39,940 nt of DNA from Cyanobacteria bacterium HKST-UBA02 (GTDB taxonomy: Bacteria > Cyanobacteriota > Vampirovibrionia > Obscuribacterales > Obscuribacteraceae): NCBI GenBank assembly GCA_020431945.1, contig JAGQHH010000038.1:1-39940 (forward strand). Direction: 5' to 3'. Position numbers and translations under genes: made by a program. Below, piece after piece: positions 16,646-25,443 of the stretch. The notes under the pieces were generated by a model. The model saw only the letters and a program-made list of their open reading frames with translations, was not told where the DNA came from and ran no database searches. Every line of letters starts with the position of its first letter. Within the stretch, counting starts at the first letter, position 1.

Positions 16646-17236
16646 TTACGCCGAAACAGCTTCGTTAAAACGAATCTCATCAGGCAGGCTGAGGATCTCT
16701 TTCACTCTGTTGCCGTCGAGCTCGAGCTCATCGACCCGGGCGGCAAAGGCATCGATGAAGGCAGGATCGGTGATGCGATCGGTCCAGAGAACCAGGGCAT
16801 CCTCGCTGTTGTCCTGGTAATAGTGCCGGCGCACGCCGAGATTGCGGAAGCCGTATTTGAAATAGAGCTTCTGGGCAGCCTCGTTCGATACGCGAACTTC
16901 GAGAGTCAACCAGTTGGCTCCGCTTCGACGAGCTTCCACGACATTGTTGACCAGGAGGCGCTCGCCGACTCCACGACGGCGGAAGAGAGGATCCACCGCC
17001 AGGGTGGTGATGTGGGCTTCGTCCCCGACCAGCCAGAAGCCCGAATAACCGATCAAACAACCAGTTTCGAGACATTCGGCGCCGAAATAATAGCCAGCCG
17101 GATTGGTGAGCTCGCTGATGAAGGACTGCCTGGACCAGTGATGAGGTCCGTAGGCAACCGGCTCGATCACCATGATCTCGTCTAGATCACGGAGCTTGAG
17201 CGGTCTGGCTAAGATTGGAATCAGGTCCCGTTGCAT
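16646..17236 (-). CDS. rimI: RimI-type GNAT N-acetyltransferase
   Basis: A 196-residue acetyltransferase of the GNAT fold: RPLKLRDLDEIMVIEPVAYG at the start, the beta-4/acetyl-CoA segment HITTLAVDPLFRRRGVGERL (R-R-x-G-x-G pyrophosphate loop), then LEVRVSNEAAQKLYFKYGF, the RimI hallmark. RimI acetylates ribosomal protein S18; related enzymes act on other N-termini. It has an additional C-terminal tail of about 40 residues. It overlaps tsaB by 50 nt, the classic tsaB-rimI pairing that supports the name. The start at 17236 has AGAAGG directly before it, closer than ideal; an internal ATG at residue 22 is possible but would cut the first strand. Confidence 0.88.
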   Translation of the reverse strand: MQRDLIPILARPLKLRDLDEIMVIEPVAYGPHHWSRQSFISELTNPAGYYFGAECLETGCLIGYSGFWLVGDEAHITTLAVDPLFRRRGVGERLLVNNVVEARRSGANWLTLEVRVSNEAAQKLYFKYGFRNLGVRRHYYQDNSEDALVLWTDRITDPAFIDAFAARVDELELDGNRVKEILSLPDEIRFNEAVSA

Positions 17237-17900
17237 CCTTCTTTTTCTTCAAAGTTATAGACGCGCCCCGTAAGTATAGCGGTTTTACGTCATTGTAGGG
17301 AAACTGCTTCTTGCGATCGTTGCTACCGGTTAAGGCTTCACTCCCGATTATGCCCTGAACAGAGGCGATCTCACTGAGATCGGGAAGACTCTTCGCGGCG
17401 AAATTATTCAGCTCGACTTCACTCACATAGCCGGTAACAAGCCCTCCGGTTTTCTCGGCGAAAGCATCGAGCTCATCGGTCTTGATGCAGGCGGGAGCGA
17501 CGATTTCGCCACTCCGGTCGTAAGCGGCGACAAACAAATGACCGCGACCGCCATCGAGAATGATACCGGCAGGCAATTGCACCAGGCTGGCTATGGATGC
17601 GAACCGGCTCACCCCCACCAGAGGCAGGTCCAGCCCCTGACAGATAGCGCGAGCGGTGGTGACGCTCACCCGGACACCGGTAAAGCTTCCCGGTCCGGTG
17701 CCCACCACCACACCGTCGAGGTCTCCCTTTTCCCAGCCTCTCTCTTTGATGATGGCATCGATGGTGGGCATCAGTCGGCTCACCGCCTCCTGCCTGCCCC
17801 CTTCCGAAGGCGGCACTGTCCGGCAGCAAACAGAGACTCCGTCTTCGATTAGAGCCACCGACAGGGAAGGAGCGCTGGTATCGAAGGAAAGAAGCCGCAT
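17187..17900 (-). CDS. tsaB: tRNA N6-threonylcarbamoyladenosine synthesis subunit TsaB
   Basis: A 237-residue ASKHA-fold protein that dimerises with TsaD to make t6A at position 37 of ANN-decoding tRNAs. It begins MRLLSFDTSAPSLSVALIED and has the family motif VVVGTGPGSFTGVRVSVTTA, then GLDLPLVGVSRF and the AGIILDGGRGHLFVAAYD segment (usual DAR replaced by DGG). ATG 17900 has AGGG 5 nt upstream. It starts 9 nt after the secA stop and overlaps rimI at its 3' end, making a secA-tsaB-rimI transcription unit. Confidence 0.92.
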   Translation of the reverse strand: MRLLSFDTSAPSLSVALIEDGVSVCCRTVPPSEGGRQEAVSRLMPTIDAIIKERGWEKGDLDGVVVGTGPGSFTGVRVSVTTARAICQGLDLPLVGVSRFASIASLVQLPAGIILDGGRGHLFVAAYDRSGEIVAPACIKTDELDAFAEKTGGLVTGYVSEVELNNFAAKSLPDLSEIASVQGIIGSEALTGSNDRKKQFPYNDVKPLYLRGASITLKKKKDATGPDSNLSQTAQAP

Positions 17901-17909
17901 AGAGCCCTT

Positions 17910-20900
17910 TTATTTAGAGACGGAGGACTTCTCTTCCTCGCTGGAGACACCTTCGACCTTGCCGAGATTCTCCATCACCTCGCTCAGGGGATCGTGGTCA
18001 TCTTCCTGATCTTCATCAGCCTCGTCCTCGGAAGCAGACTCGTCTTCCGAATCGGACTCGGTCTCCTCGGAGTCGACTCCGGCTTCGGGACCCTCGTCGT
18101 CATCATCATCGTCGTCGCCTTCTTCGTCGTCCTCTTCGCCGCCTTCTTCAGCGCCGGCTTCCAGGGCATCCAGCTCGGTGGCTGCGGCAGAAAGGAGCTT
18201 TTCGAGATCCTCAGGATCGATCTCGCCGTCCTCATTGAGCATGATGCCATGGATGGCCAGGGCTTCGGCAAGCTCCGGCGGCAGAGCGTCGGACATAGCC
18301 TGGTGCTGGGTTACGGGCTGGGCGTGGAAGATGTACTGGATGGACTCTTGCTGGATGCTCCTGAGAAGCATATTGAACATATCGAAAGCTTCCCGCTTGT
18401 ACTCTTGAAGCGGATCTCTCTGTCCGTAGCCCCGGAGATTGACGCCGTCTCTGAGCAGATCGATATTGTGGAGATAGTCCACCCACTTCGTGTCGATGGT
18501 GCGCAGGAGCACATGACGCTCGAGCTCGCGCATGGTCTCGGTACCCATCTGGTCTTCCCGGGCCTGGTGGGCGAGCTTCATTTCCTCGAAGATCTTGCCC
18601 CGGGCATCTTCGTAAGAGAGACCGGCGAATTCGGACACCGACAGCTCGTTGAGGAAGGGCACGTCGTTCTCGAGAACCGCCAGGACTTCCGGCAGACCTT
18701 TCTCTTCCCAGACTTCCGGAGGATCCTCCGGGTCTATATAAGCCTGCATGACCAGGTCGATATGCTCTTCCATCATGTCGAGCACATTCTCTTTCAAGTC
18801 CGCATGCTCCAGGATCTTGCGGCGCTCGCGATAAATCACTTCACGCTGGGTGTTGAGCACATCGTCATATTGCAGTACATGCTTGCGGATATCGAAGTGG
18901 TGAGCTTCCACTTTCTTCTGGGCATTCTGGATGGAGTTGGAGACCATCTTCGCCTCGATGGGCATCTCCTCGTCGGCACCGATGAGATCCATGAGTCCGG
19001 CGATTTTCTCGCCGCCGAAAATCCGCATCAGGGTATCTTCCAGAGACAGGAAGAAACGCGCTGATCCGGGGTCGCCCTGGCGTCCGGCTCTTCCGCGAAG
19101 CTGGTTGTCGATACGGCGCGACTCGTGCCGCTCGGTGCCGATGATATGAAGTCCGCCGCGATTGACCACTTCATCGTGCTCGGCGTCGGTCTCTTTCTTG
19201 TATTTCTTCACCAGCTCGGCGAGCTTCTCTTCGTATTCGGGACTGTCCGGCTCGATTGACTCTTTGGACAGTTGCTCTTTAGCGAGGAACTCCGGGTTTC
19301 CACCGAGCAGGATGTCGGTTCCGCGACCCGCCATGTTCGTGGCTACCGTCACGCCGCCCCGGCGACCAGCCTGGGCGACGATATGAGCCTCGCGCTCGTG
19401 GTGCTTGGCGTTCAGGACCGAGTGCTCGATGCCACGCTTGATGGCTGCCACCACTTTAGCGGTGACATCGATGGAATAGAGGCGCTCGACAAGCTCGTCA
19501 TGCTTTTTGCCGAGACTGGCTTCTACTTTCTTGATCGCTTCCTCCAGCTTCTCCTGGTCGATCTGACCGGGACGCTCGAGGATCTTCTTGAGGTTCTCCA
19601 GGGCTTCCCCGGTGAGATTGTGCTTTTTGATATATTCGGCAGCCTTGCCAATCTTGCGCACCAGATATTCGTTCATCTTCTGGGGCTTGCTGAGCAGCTC
19701 CGAGATGAGCTCGGACTTCTCGATGCTGACGGTACCTACCAGCACCGGCCGGCCGATCTCATGCATCTCGACGATTTCTTCCACCACCGAATAGTATTTC
19801 TGGCGCTCGGTCTTATAGATGATGTCCGAGTGGTCTTCGCGAATCGAAGGCTTATTGGTCGGGATAGCCACAACATCGAGGTTGTAGATCTTGTTGAACT
19901 CGGCAGCCTCGGTCATGGCTGTACCGGTCATACCGGCGAGCTTGGGATAGAGACGGAAGAGGTTCTGGTAGGTGATCGAGGCATAGGTCATGGTCTCATC
20001 CTGGATGGGCACCTGCTCTTTGGCCTCCACCGCCTGGTGCAGCCCCTCGGACCAGCGCCTGCCCAGCATCATCCTGCCGGTGAACTCGTCGACGATGACC
20101 ACCTCGAGCTGGCCTTCCTCGTTGGGACGGACTACATATTCGCTGTCCCGCTTGTAGAGCTCCTTGGCTTTGATAGCCTGACTGAGGTGATGATGGAAGT
20201 TGAAATGCATGTCGAAAAGGTCGTTGACACCAAGGAGCTTCTCGGCGTTGATGACACCACGCTCGGTGATAAGAGCGGTGCGCTGCTTCTCGTCCACCCA
20301 GTAGTCGCATTCCTCGTCTTCTTTGTCCATGCCGCGCTCGAGCAGAGGCGCGATCTGAGCCATGCGCTTATAGATTTCGGTATAGGATTCGGAAGGAGCG
20401 CCGGAGATGATCAGCGGTGTTCTGGCCTCGTCGATGAGGATATTGTCCACTTCGTCGACGATGGCGAAATAGTAGGGACGCTGGACGAGCTCGTCGATGC
20501 TGGTGCGCATATTGTCGCGCAGATAATCGAAGCCGAATTCGTGGTTGGTACCATATGAGATATCAGCCCGGTAAGCTTTATACTTTTCGTGGTCCGGCTG
20601 GTGCGAATAGATCAAACCGACATCGAGCCCCAGAAAGCGATAGATAGTGCCCATCCACTCGGCGTCGCGCCTGGCGAGATAGTCGTTGACTGTGACCACA
20701 TGGACGCCGCGCCCGGCAAGAGCGTTGAGGTAGACAGGCAGGGTCGCCACCAGGGTCTTACCTTCACCGGTTCGCATCTCGGCGATCTTGTTGAAGTGCA
20801 GAGCCGCTCCACCGATGATCTGGACGTCGAAGTGACGCATATTGAGGGTGCGCTTGCCGACTTCCCGGCAGACAGCAAAAGCTTCCGGAAGCATCTTGTC

Positions 20901-21185
20901 GAGCACCGAAGCCAGCACTTTGTCTTTCTGGAAGCGGAACTGACCCGGCATCTTGGGAGCGTCCTCGGGGATGAGCCGCATATCCGGCACGTCTTTGAGG
21001 GCGTTATCGATGATGGTCTTGAACTCGGCGGTCTTGCCTTTGAGCTCATCGTCGCTCAGGGCAGCTATCTGGCTTTCCAGGTTATTGGTACGCTCGAGAT
21101 AGGGCTGCAGGCTTTTCACTCGCCGCTCGTTGGTGTCTCCGAAAAGACCTTTCAACCATTCACGACCTTTTTCATCCCAACTCAT
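17910..21185 (-). CDS. secA: Preprotein translocase ATPase SecA, with internal insertion and acidic tail
   Basis: SecA drives proteins through SecYEG. The 1091 residues contain Walker A MRTGEGKT (137-144), the DEAD-like IVDEVDNILIDEARTPLIISG region (about 242-262), and in the second nucleotide domain VGTVSIEKSEL, NMAGRGTDILLGGN and ERHESRRIDNQLRGRAGRQG. Two oddities are seen. Between SELISELL (about residue 490) and GIEHSVLNAKHHERE (about 585) lies an extra charged, helical segment of roughly 85-90 residues where most SecAs have only a few. The C-terminal tail (about 1005-1075) is Asp/Glu/Ser-rich with a run of seven Asp and lacks the usual Cys-x-Cys...Cys-(H/C) zinc/SecB site. ATG 21185 follows GGGAGAG. 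It is divergent from rlmN. Confidence 0.96.
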   Translation of the reverse strand: MSWDEKGREWLKGLFGDTNERRVKSLQPYLERTNNLESQIAALSDDELKGKTAEFKTIIDNALKDVPDMRLIPEDAPKMPGQFRFQKDKVLASVLDKMLPEAFAVCREVGKRTLNMRHFDVQIIGGAALHFNKIAEMRTGEGKTLVATLPVYLNALAGRGVHVVTVNDYLARRDAEWMGTIYRFLGLDVGLIYSHQPDHEKYKAYRADISYGTNHEFGFDYLRDNMRTSIDELVQRPYYFAIVDEVDNILIDEARTPLIISGAPSESYTEIYKRMAQIAPLLERGMDKEDEECDYWVDEKQRTALITERGVINAEKLLGVNDLFDMHFNFHHHLSQAIKAKELYKRDSEYVVRPNEEGQLEVVIVDEFTGRMMLGRRWSEGLHQAVEAKEQVPIQDETMTYASITYQNLFRLYPKLAGMTGTAMTEAAEFNKIYNLDVVAIPTNKPSIREDHSDIIYKTERQKYYSVVEEIVEMHEIGRPVLVGTVSIEKSELISELLSKPQKMNEYLVRKIGKAAEYIKKHNLTGEALENLKKILERPGQIDQEKLEEAIKKVEASLGKKHDELVERLYSIDVTAKVVAAIKRGIEHSVLNAKHHEREAHIVAQAGRRGGVTVATNMAGRGTDILLGGNPEFLAKEQLSKESIEPDSPEYEEKLAELVKKYKKETDAEHDEVVNRGGLHIIGTERHESRRIDNQLRGRAGRQGDPGSARFFLSLEDTLMRIFGGEKIAGLMDLIGADEEMPIEAKMVSNSIQNAQKKVEAHHFDIRKHVLQYDDVLNTQREVIYRERRKILEHADLKENVLDMMEEHIDLVMQAYIDPEDPPEVWEEKGLPEVLAVLENDVPFLNELSVSEFAGLSYEDARGKIFEEMKLAHQAREDQMGTETMRELERHVLLRTIDTKWVDYLHNIDLLRDGVNLRGYGQRDPLQEYKREAFDMFNMLLRSIQQESIQYIFHAQPVTQHQAMSDALPPELAEALAIHGIMLNEDGEIDPEDLEKLLSAAATELDALEAGAEEGGEEDDEEGDDDDDDDEGPEAGVDSEETESDSEDESASEDEADEDQEDDHDPLSEVMENLGKVEGVSSEEEKSSVSK

Positions 21186-21373
21186 TGAGGGGCTCTCCCG
21201 CCTATTGGCAACTATTCTTCATAAGACCGTATCTTACCGTTTTAAGCCTGAATAAGCCTTTCTATCTCCAGATCCTTTTAGAAACGCTAAGCTCGCCAGT
21301 GCCTGGCCACTGTACGAAATACGGCAAAATGAGCTAGGATTCAGGCAGTTTCACAGATTCTCACAGGCTCCCA

Positions 21374-22432
21374 ATGAACGAGAAAGAAAGCAAGCGCCCC
21401 CTCTCGGGGCTGTCCCTTGCGGATTTGACCGGCTTCACCCGGGATCTCGAGCTGCCCGATTTCAGGGCGAAGCAGCTCCATAGCTGGATCTATGGCAAGT
21501 ATGCCGGCTCTTTCGAAGAAATGTCCAACCTCTCCACAGACCTGAGAGCCCGGCTCTCAGAGCTCGCCACTATCTCGCCCCTCAAGACCGCCTGCCTGGA
21601 AGTAAGCCGGGACGGCACGCGCAAATACCTTTTCGAGCTTCCGGACGGCAAACTGGTGGAATCGGTCCTCATGAGCTTCGAGGACAGACCGAGCCTTTCC
21701 GCCTGCCTCTCGAGCCAGGTCGGCTGTGCCGTCGGCTGCACATTCTGCGCCACCGGCTATCTGGGCTTCACCCGCAATCTCACCAGCCAGGAGATTGTCG
21801 ACCAGATCATGAGCATCCAGCGTGAAAGCGGCAAACGTGTGGCGAACGTCGTCTTCATGGGTCAGGGGGAGCCCCTGCTCAATACCGAGGCGGTTATAGA
21901 AGCCATCCACCTGATTATCGAAAGCGTCGGTATCGGCGCCAGACACATTACTGTGAGCACCTCCGGCATCATCCCGGGAATAACGCGCCTGGCACAGGAA
22001 AAACTACCTGTCACCCTGGCCCTTTCCCTGCACGCTCCGGACACGAAAACCCGGGAAGAAGTCGTGCCGATCACGAAGAAATTCCCTATCCCGGCGCTTA
22101 TGGATGCCTTATTCGAATACTACGAGGCGACCAGACGCAGGATAACCATCGAGTATGTGCTCCTGGCCGGAGTCACAGACAGACCCGAGCAGGCAGAGGC
22201 CCTGGCTGAGATGGTGGCGGATCTGCATTGCAATATCAATCTCATTCCTTACAATCCCACCTTTGCCAAAGACGGCACCGTGCTTTATCGCCGTCCCGAG
22301 ATCAAGGCTCAGAAACGCTTCAAGAAGATCGCGGAGAGCACCGGCAAGACGGTCACCATAAGGCTCGAGCGCGGCACCGATATAGATGCTGCCTGCGGAC
22401 AGCTCCACAACGCTTACAGCAAATCTACCTGA
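21374..22432 (+). CDS. rlmN: Dual-specificity 23S rRNA/tRNA adenine-C2 methyltransferase RlmN
   Basis: A 352-residue radical SAM enzyme that methylates A2503 of 23S rRNA and A37 of some tRNAs. The C-x3-C-x2-C cluster site is Cys118, Cys122, Cys125 (GCAVGCTFC). The two mechanistic cysteines are both present: Cys111 seven residues earlier (SACLSSQVG) and the C-terminal methyl carrier Cys341 (DIDAACGQLH). FMGQGEPLLN and NLIPYNP are further family marks. Length is typical. It ends one base away from the convergent TPR gene's stop (22432 and 22434). Confidence 0.96.
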   Translation: MNEKESKRPLSGLSLADLTGFTRDLELPDFRAKQLHSWIYGKYAGSFEEMSNLSTDLRARLSELATISPLKTACLEVSRDGTRKYLFELPDGKLVESVLMSFEDRPSLSACLSSQVGCAVGCTFCATGYLGFTRNLTSQEIVDQIMSIQRESGKRVANVVFMGQGEPLLNTEAVIEAIHLIIESVGIGARHITVSTSGIIPGITRLAQEKLPVTLALSLHAPDTKTREEVVPITKKFPIPALMDALFEYYEATRRRITIEYVLLAGVTDRPEQAEALAEMVADLHCNINLIPYNPTFAKDGTVLYRRPEIKAQKRFKKIAESTGKTVTIRLERGTDIDAACGQLHNAYSKST

Positions 22433-22433
22433 G

Positions 22434-22952
22434 CTACTCTTTAAGAGGCGCCTCGGCGCCATCACCGCCGGTAGTGTCACTGTCTATTTTCGAATTATCC
22501 GCATCCGCGCTATTGCTCCCGGCGGGAGATTTCTCCTCCGCCTTAGCCGGCGCCTTCTCAGTCTGCCTGGGAGCGGCAGCAGGAGCAGGCTTCGCGGCAG
22601 CCGGCGCCTGCCTGGCCCGAGCCCGAGCCAGGGATTCTTTATACTTTCGCAGCTGGGCAAGTCCGACCTGCGCCTTCTTTTTCAAGTCGCCGTGCCCGCC
22701 TTTATAGGCCACCCAGCAATACTCTGTTTCGGCACGATCGAGCCTGCCCAGGGCGAACAGACAGACCGCCATGTAATAGTGAGCGCTGACATCGTTCGGG
22801 TTGATCCGCACCTGTTGTTCCATTAGAGGCAGTGCTTTGGCGTATCGACGCTCGTTGACCAGCCTGATAGCCGCCTCCGAGGGTTTCGCTTCAACCGCTT
22901 GCACGGTTCCTGATAGAACCAGAAACAACGCCAGGATCTGCAAGACTTTCAT
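22434..22952 (-). CDS. Small exported TPR protein with Ala/Pro-rich tail
   Basis: A 172-residue precursor with a signal peptide (about residues 1-22, ALFLVLSGTVQAVEA). Two to three TPR-like helices follow (AIRLVNERRYAKALPLMEQQ, PNDVSAHYYMAVCLFALGRL) that probably bind a partner. The tail from about residue 110 is a low-complexity Ala/Pro/Lys region ending in an acidic Gly/Asp/Ser segment. No enzyme motif. Its ATG overlaps the upstream gene's stop (ATGA, 22949-22952), so it works with that exported protein. Confidence 0.75.
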   Translation of the reverse strand: MKVLQILALFLVLSGTVQAVEAKPSEAAIRLVNERRYAKALPLMEQQVRINPNDVSAHYYMAVCLFALGRLDRAETEYCWVAYKGGHGDLKKKAQVGLAQLRKYKESLARARARQAPAAAKPAPAAAPRQTEKAPAKAEEKSPAGSNSADADNSKIDSDTTGGDGAEAPLKE

Positions 22953-23695
22953 TTTTTGTCACTCTCCTCGAGACCGAAAATATCATGGAGGGTATTGGTC
23001 AGCTTCTGCCGATTGTTGAGCTCGAACATGCTGGACACTTTGCGCATCCCGGCAGGAGGCTTGAAACTCACCTGGCTGGCCGGAACTCTGGCGATCTTCA
23101 TCGCCTTCAGACGAATATTATTCCTTTTCGGAAGCTTTTCCACCCAGTACAGAGGCACGCCGTCGAGATTCTTTATTCCGTACCAGGCGGAAAGAACCTC
23201 GATTTGCATCTTCGAGCAGGGAATCGCTTTCGTTTCCACCAGCTCCACCATACAGACCTGGGGCTTTGCCCTGGACATATAGAAATCGTCTGAATGCATG
23301 GTCTTCCAGACCAGGCGGCGCGAAGCAAGGCCGCGAAAAGTCAGCTTCTCATCCGAAACGGTCTTCTTGCGGTTGAATTCGTCCCGGTCGGCATTCCTTT
23401 CGAGGAAGAATCCGTTCTTCTGCCAGTTCGCCGCACGGTGCTCGAAAATAGTCTTGGTACTCTCGTTGACCATCGTGGCATCCCAGACAGGAGCCCTGGC
23501 CACGACGATGTTACCGCCGGTGGTGGTGATCTTGATTGCATCGGCTCCCAGATAGATTCTGCTGGGTGCTGTAATCAATCCGGCACCGTAGTCCACTATC
23601 CAGACATCCCCTTTGTCCGCGCAAAAGCAGGCCGGCTGAGCAAGCCAGAGAAAAAGAAGCAAAATCAGGGCCTGCCGGGGGTTCTTAGCGAACAT
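22949..23695 (-). CDS. Exported protein of unknown function
   Basis: From ATG 23695 this is a 248-residue precursor with a signal peptide (LILLLFLWLAQPACFCAD, about residues 10-27). The mature part begins KGDVWIVDYGAGLITAPSRI and is rich in beta-strand patterns such as SRIYLGADAIKITTTGG. It contains conserved-looking VCMVELVETKAIPCSKMQIE with two cysteines. It could belong to a LolA-like or DUF4412-like sandwich fold, but no match is certain. ATG 23695 lies only 7 nt behind TATAAT (23703-23708 on the opposite strand), which suggests a leaderless mRNA. Starts further upstream at 23767 would overlap the divergent phosphatase gene. Confidence 0.66.
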   Translation of the reverse strand: MFAKNPRQALILLLFLWLAQPACFCADKGDVWIVDYGAGLITAPSRIYLGADAIKITTTGGNIVVARAPVWDATMVNESTKTIFEHRAANWQKNGFFLERNADRDEFNRKKTVSDEKLTFRGLASRRLVWKTMHSDDFYMSRAKPQVCMVELVETKAIPCSKMQIEVLSAWYGIKNLDGVPLYWVEKLPKRNNIRLKAMKIARVPASQVSFKPPAGMRKVSSMFELNNRQKLTNTLHDIFGLEESDKK

Positions 23696-23701
23696 ATAAA
23701 G

Positions 23702-23708
23702 TATTATA
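23702..23708. promoter_or_regulatory. Symmetric TATTATA element, possible bidirectional promoter core
   Basis: TATTATA reads TATTAT on the plus strand and TATAAT on the minus strand, giving -10 boxes for both divergent genes. The minus-strand ATG is 7 nt from the box. Neither -35 region is good. Confidence 0.4.
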
Positions 23709-23742
23709 GCCAGTTGACCATTAGAGGGAGACTCGGAAGCTC

Positions 23743-25443
23743 GTGGGAAGAAGACGAAAGACTGCAATTGCGGCAGCTATCATGGCAGCCCAGTTTCTTA
23801 CAACCGCTCCTCCGGCGGTATTCGCTCAGGCATCGAAAGAGAGCAGAAAAGTGAAACTGGTCCTTCAGGTCACCATCGACCAGCTCCGCGGCGATCAGCC
23901 CAGCCGCTTCAAGAGCCGGTTCGGCGCCGGCGGTTTTCGTTATCTCATGGACTACGGCACGGTCTACAACTACGCCCATTACCGGCATTCGGATACCGAG
24001 ACCGGTCCGGGACACGCTTCCCTGGCAACCGGAGCGGCTCCCGCCCAGCATGGCATCATAGCCGGCGAGTGGTGGGATCATGATAAGCACCAGCCTGTCT
24101 ATTCTGTGGAAGACGACAAATTCCCGGTTCTCTCCGAGACCGATGACCGGACTTCGGGCACCACTTCGCCGACCCTGGGCAGGGCGCCCACCAATCTTCT
24201 TTCCACCACCATCGGCGACGAGATCTTCATAGCCTCGGAAGGAAAAGCCAAGGTCTTCGCGGTGTCTGGCAAAGACCGGGCGGCGATACTGCCTGCAGGC
24301 AGGACAGGGAAAGCCTTCTGGCTGTCCCAGGGCGAGCTCGTCTCCAGCACCTTCTACTATGACAGGCTCCCGGACTGGGTACTCGCCTGGAACAGCAAGA
24401 AGCTCGCCGACACTTATAAAGACCGTTCCTGGGAGCTCCTCAAAGAACCCGGATCTTATACGCGGCTGGACAGGGACCAGCGTCTATTCGAAGGCTCTTT
24501 CAAGCATCTCGGAAAGACCATGCCCAAAAAGCTCGCCTGCGACAACCCGCGACAGTTCTATAAAGGTCTCGAGCACACCTTCGCCAATGACGAGCTGGTT
24601 CTGGCCTTCGCTAAAGAGCTGGTGGCAAAAGAGTCCATAGGAGAGGACGAGACAACCGATTATCTCTCGGTGAGCTTCTCGGGTACCGACTATGTAGGAC
24701 ATACCTGGGGCATCGGCAGTCTCGAAGCCGAAGACAATATCTTGCGAGTGGACCGGGTCCTCAATGATCTGTTCACTTATATAGACAAGACAGTCGGTGC
24801 CGACAACACTCTCATAGTGCTCTCCGCCGACCACGGCGCCGGCGAGATCACCGAGTATATGCAGTCGCTGAAGTTCCCGGCCCTGCGCATCGTCAAGAAA
24901 GATCTCATCGCCTCCATGAACGAATACCTGCGCAAGCAATTTGCTCTCGAGGACGGCGTCAATCTCATCGAGCGCTTTCTCTATCCGGCGCTTTATCTCG
25001 ATCTCGACTTGCTCGAAAAACTCAAACTCGATCGCGAGACAGTGGAGAAAAAACTAGCCACCCGGGTCATGCAAGAGCCCGGAGTGCTCTTCGCCCTGAC
25101 TCGCTCGGACATTCTAGCCGGCCGCCTGCCGTCCACCCTCCCCCATGTAGCTGCCTTCGTCAACAGTTTCAACCCCCAGCGCTCCGGCGACGTGCAGCTC
25201 CTGGTCAACCAGCATGTGGTCACCAAGGGCAAGGACTGGCATGAAAAGCCCTGTACCCATGGCTCGGTCTGGACCTATGACACTTATGTGCCGGTCATGG
25301 TAGCCGGTCCGACGGTGCCTGCCCGAACTGTGAGCAGACGGGTAGCGCCTTACGACATCGCGCCCACCATCGCTGTTTTCCTGGGCATCAAACCACCCAG
25401 CGGCTCGATAGGGGATCCTCTCGTAGAGGCTCTGACTAGATAA
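23743..25443 (+). CDS. PafA-like alkaline phosphatase / phosphodiesterase-superfamily enzyme
   Basis: A 566-residue precursor, exported by a signal peptide (about residues 1-29, ending VFAQA). It belongs to the alkaline phosphatase superfamily and matches the PafA type. Visible metal and active-site groups are Asp46 (TIDQLRGD), nucleophile Thr87 in DTETGPGHASL, VSGKDRAAILP (the Lys-x-Arg pair replacing the usual phosphate-binding Arg), GTDYVGHTWG, SADHGAGE and the late CTHGSVWTYD. PafA enzymes hydrolyse phosphate monoesters with broad specificity. It starts at GTG 23743 with GGAAG upstream and ends 8 nt inside the convergent MBL gene. It may serve phosphate scavenging. Confidence 0.88.
   Translation: MGRRRKTAIAAAIMAAQFLTTAPPAVFAQASKESRKVKLVLQVTIDQLRGDQPSRFKSRFGAGGFRYLMDYGTVYNYAHYRHSDTETGPGHASLATGAAPAQHGIIAGEWWDHDKHQPVYSVEDDKFPVLSETDDRTSGTTSPTLGRAPTNLLSTTIGDEIFIASEGKAKVFAVSGKDRAAILPAGRTGKAFWLSQGELVSSTFYYDRLPDWVLAWNSKKLADTYKDRSWELLKEPGSYTRLDRDQRLFEGSFKHLGKTMPKKLACDNPRQFYKGLEHTFANDELVLAFAKELVAKESIGEDETTDYLSVSFSGTDYVGHTWGIGSLEAEDNILRVDRVLNDLFTYIDKTVGADNTLIVLSADHGAGEITEYMQSLKFPALRIVKKDLIASMNEYLRKQFALEDGVNLIERFLYPALYLDLDLLEKLKLDRETVEKKLATRVMQEPGVLFALTRSDILAGRLPSTLPHVAAFVNSFNPQRSGDVQLLVNQHVVTKGKDWHEKPCTHGSVWTYDTYVPVMVAGPTVPARTVSRRVAPYDIAPTIAVFLGIKPPSGSIGDPLVEALTR

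Noticed and set aside
18000..20560. Long plus-strand open frames opposite secA (356 and 428 codons)
   Set aside because: They are mirror frames of a GC-rich real gene. They have no ribosome-binding site or known domain, and secA has all its conserved motifs on the other strand.
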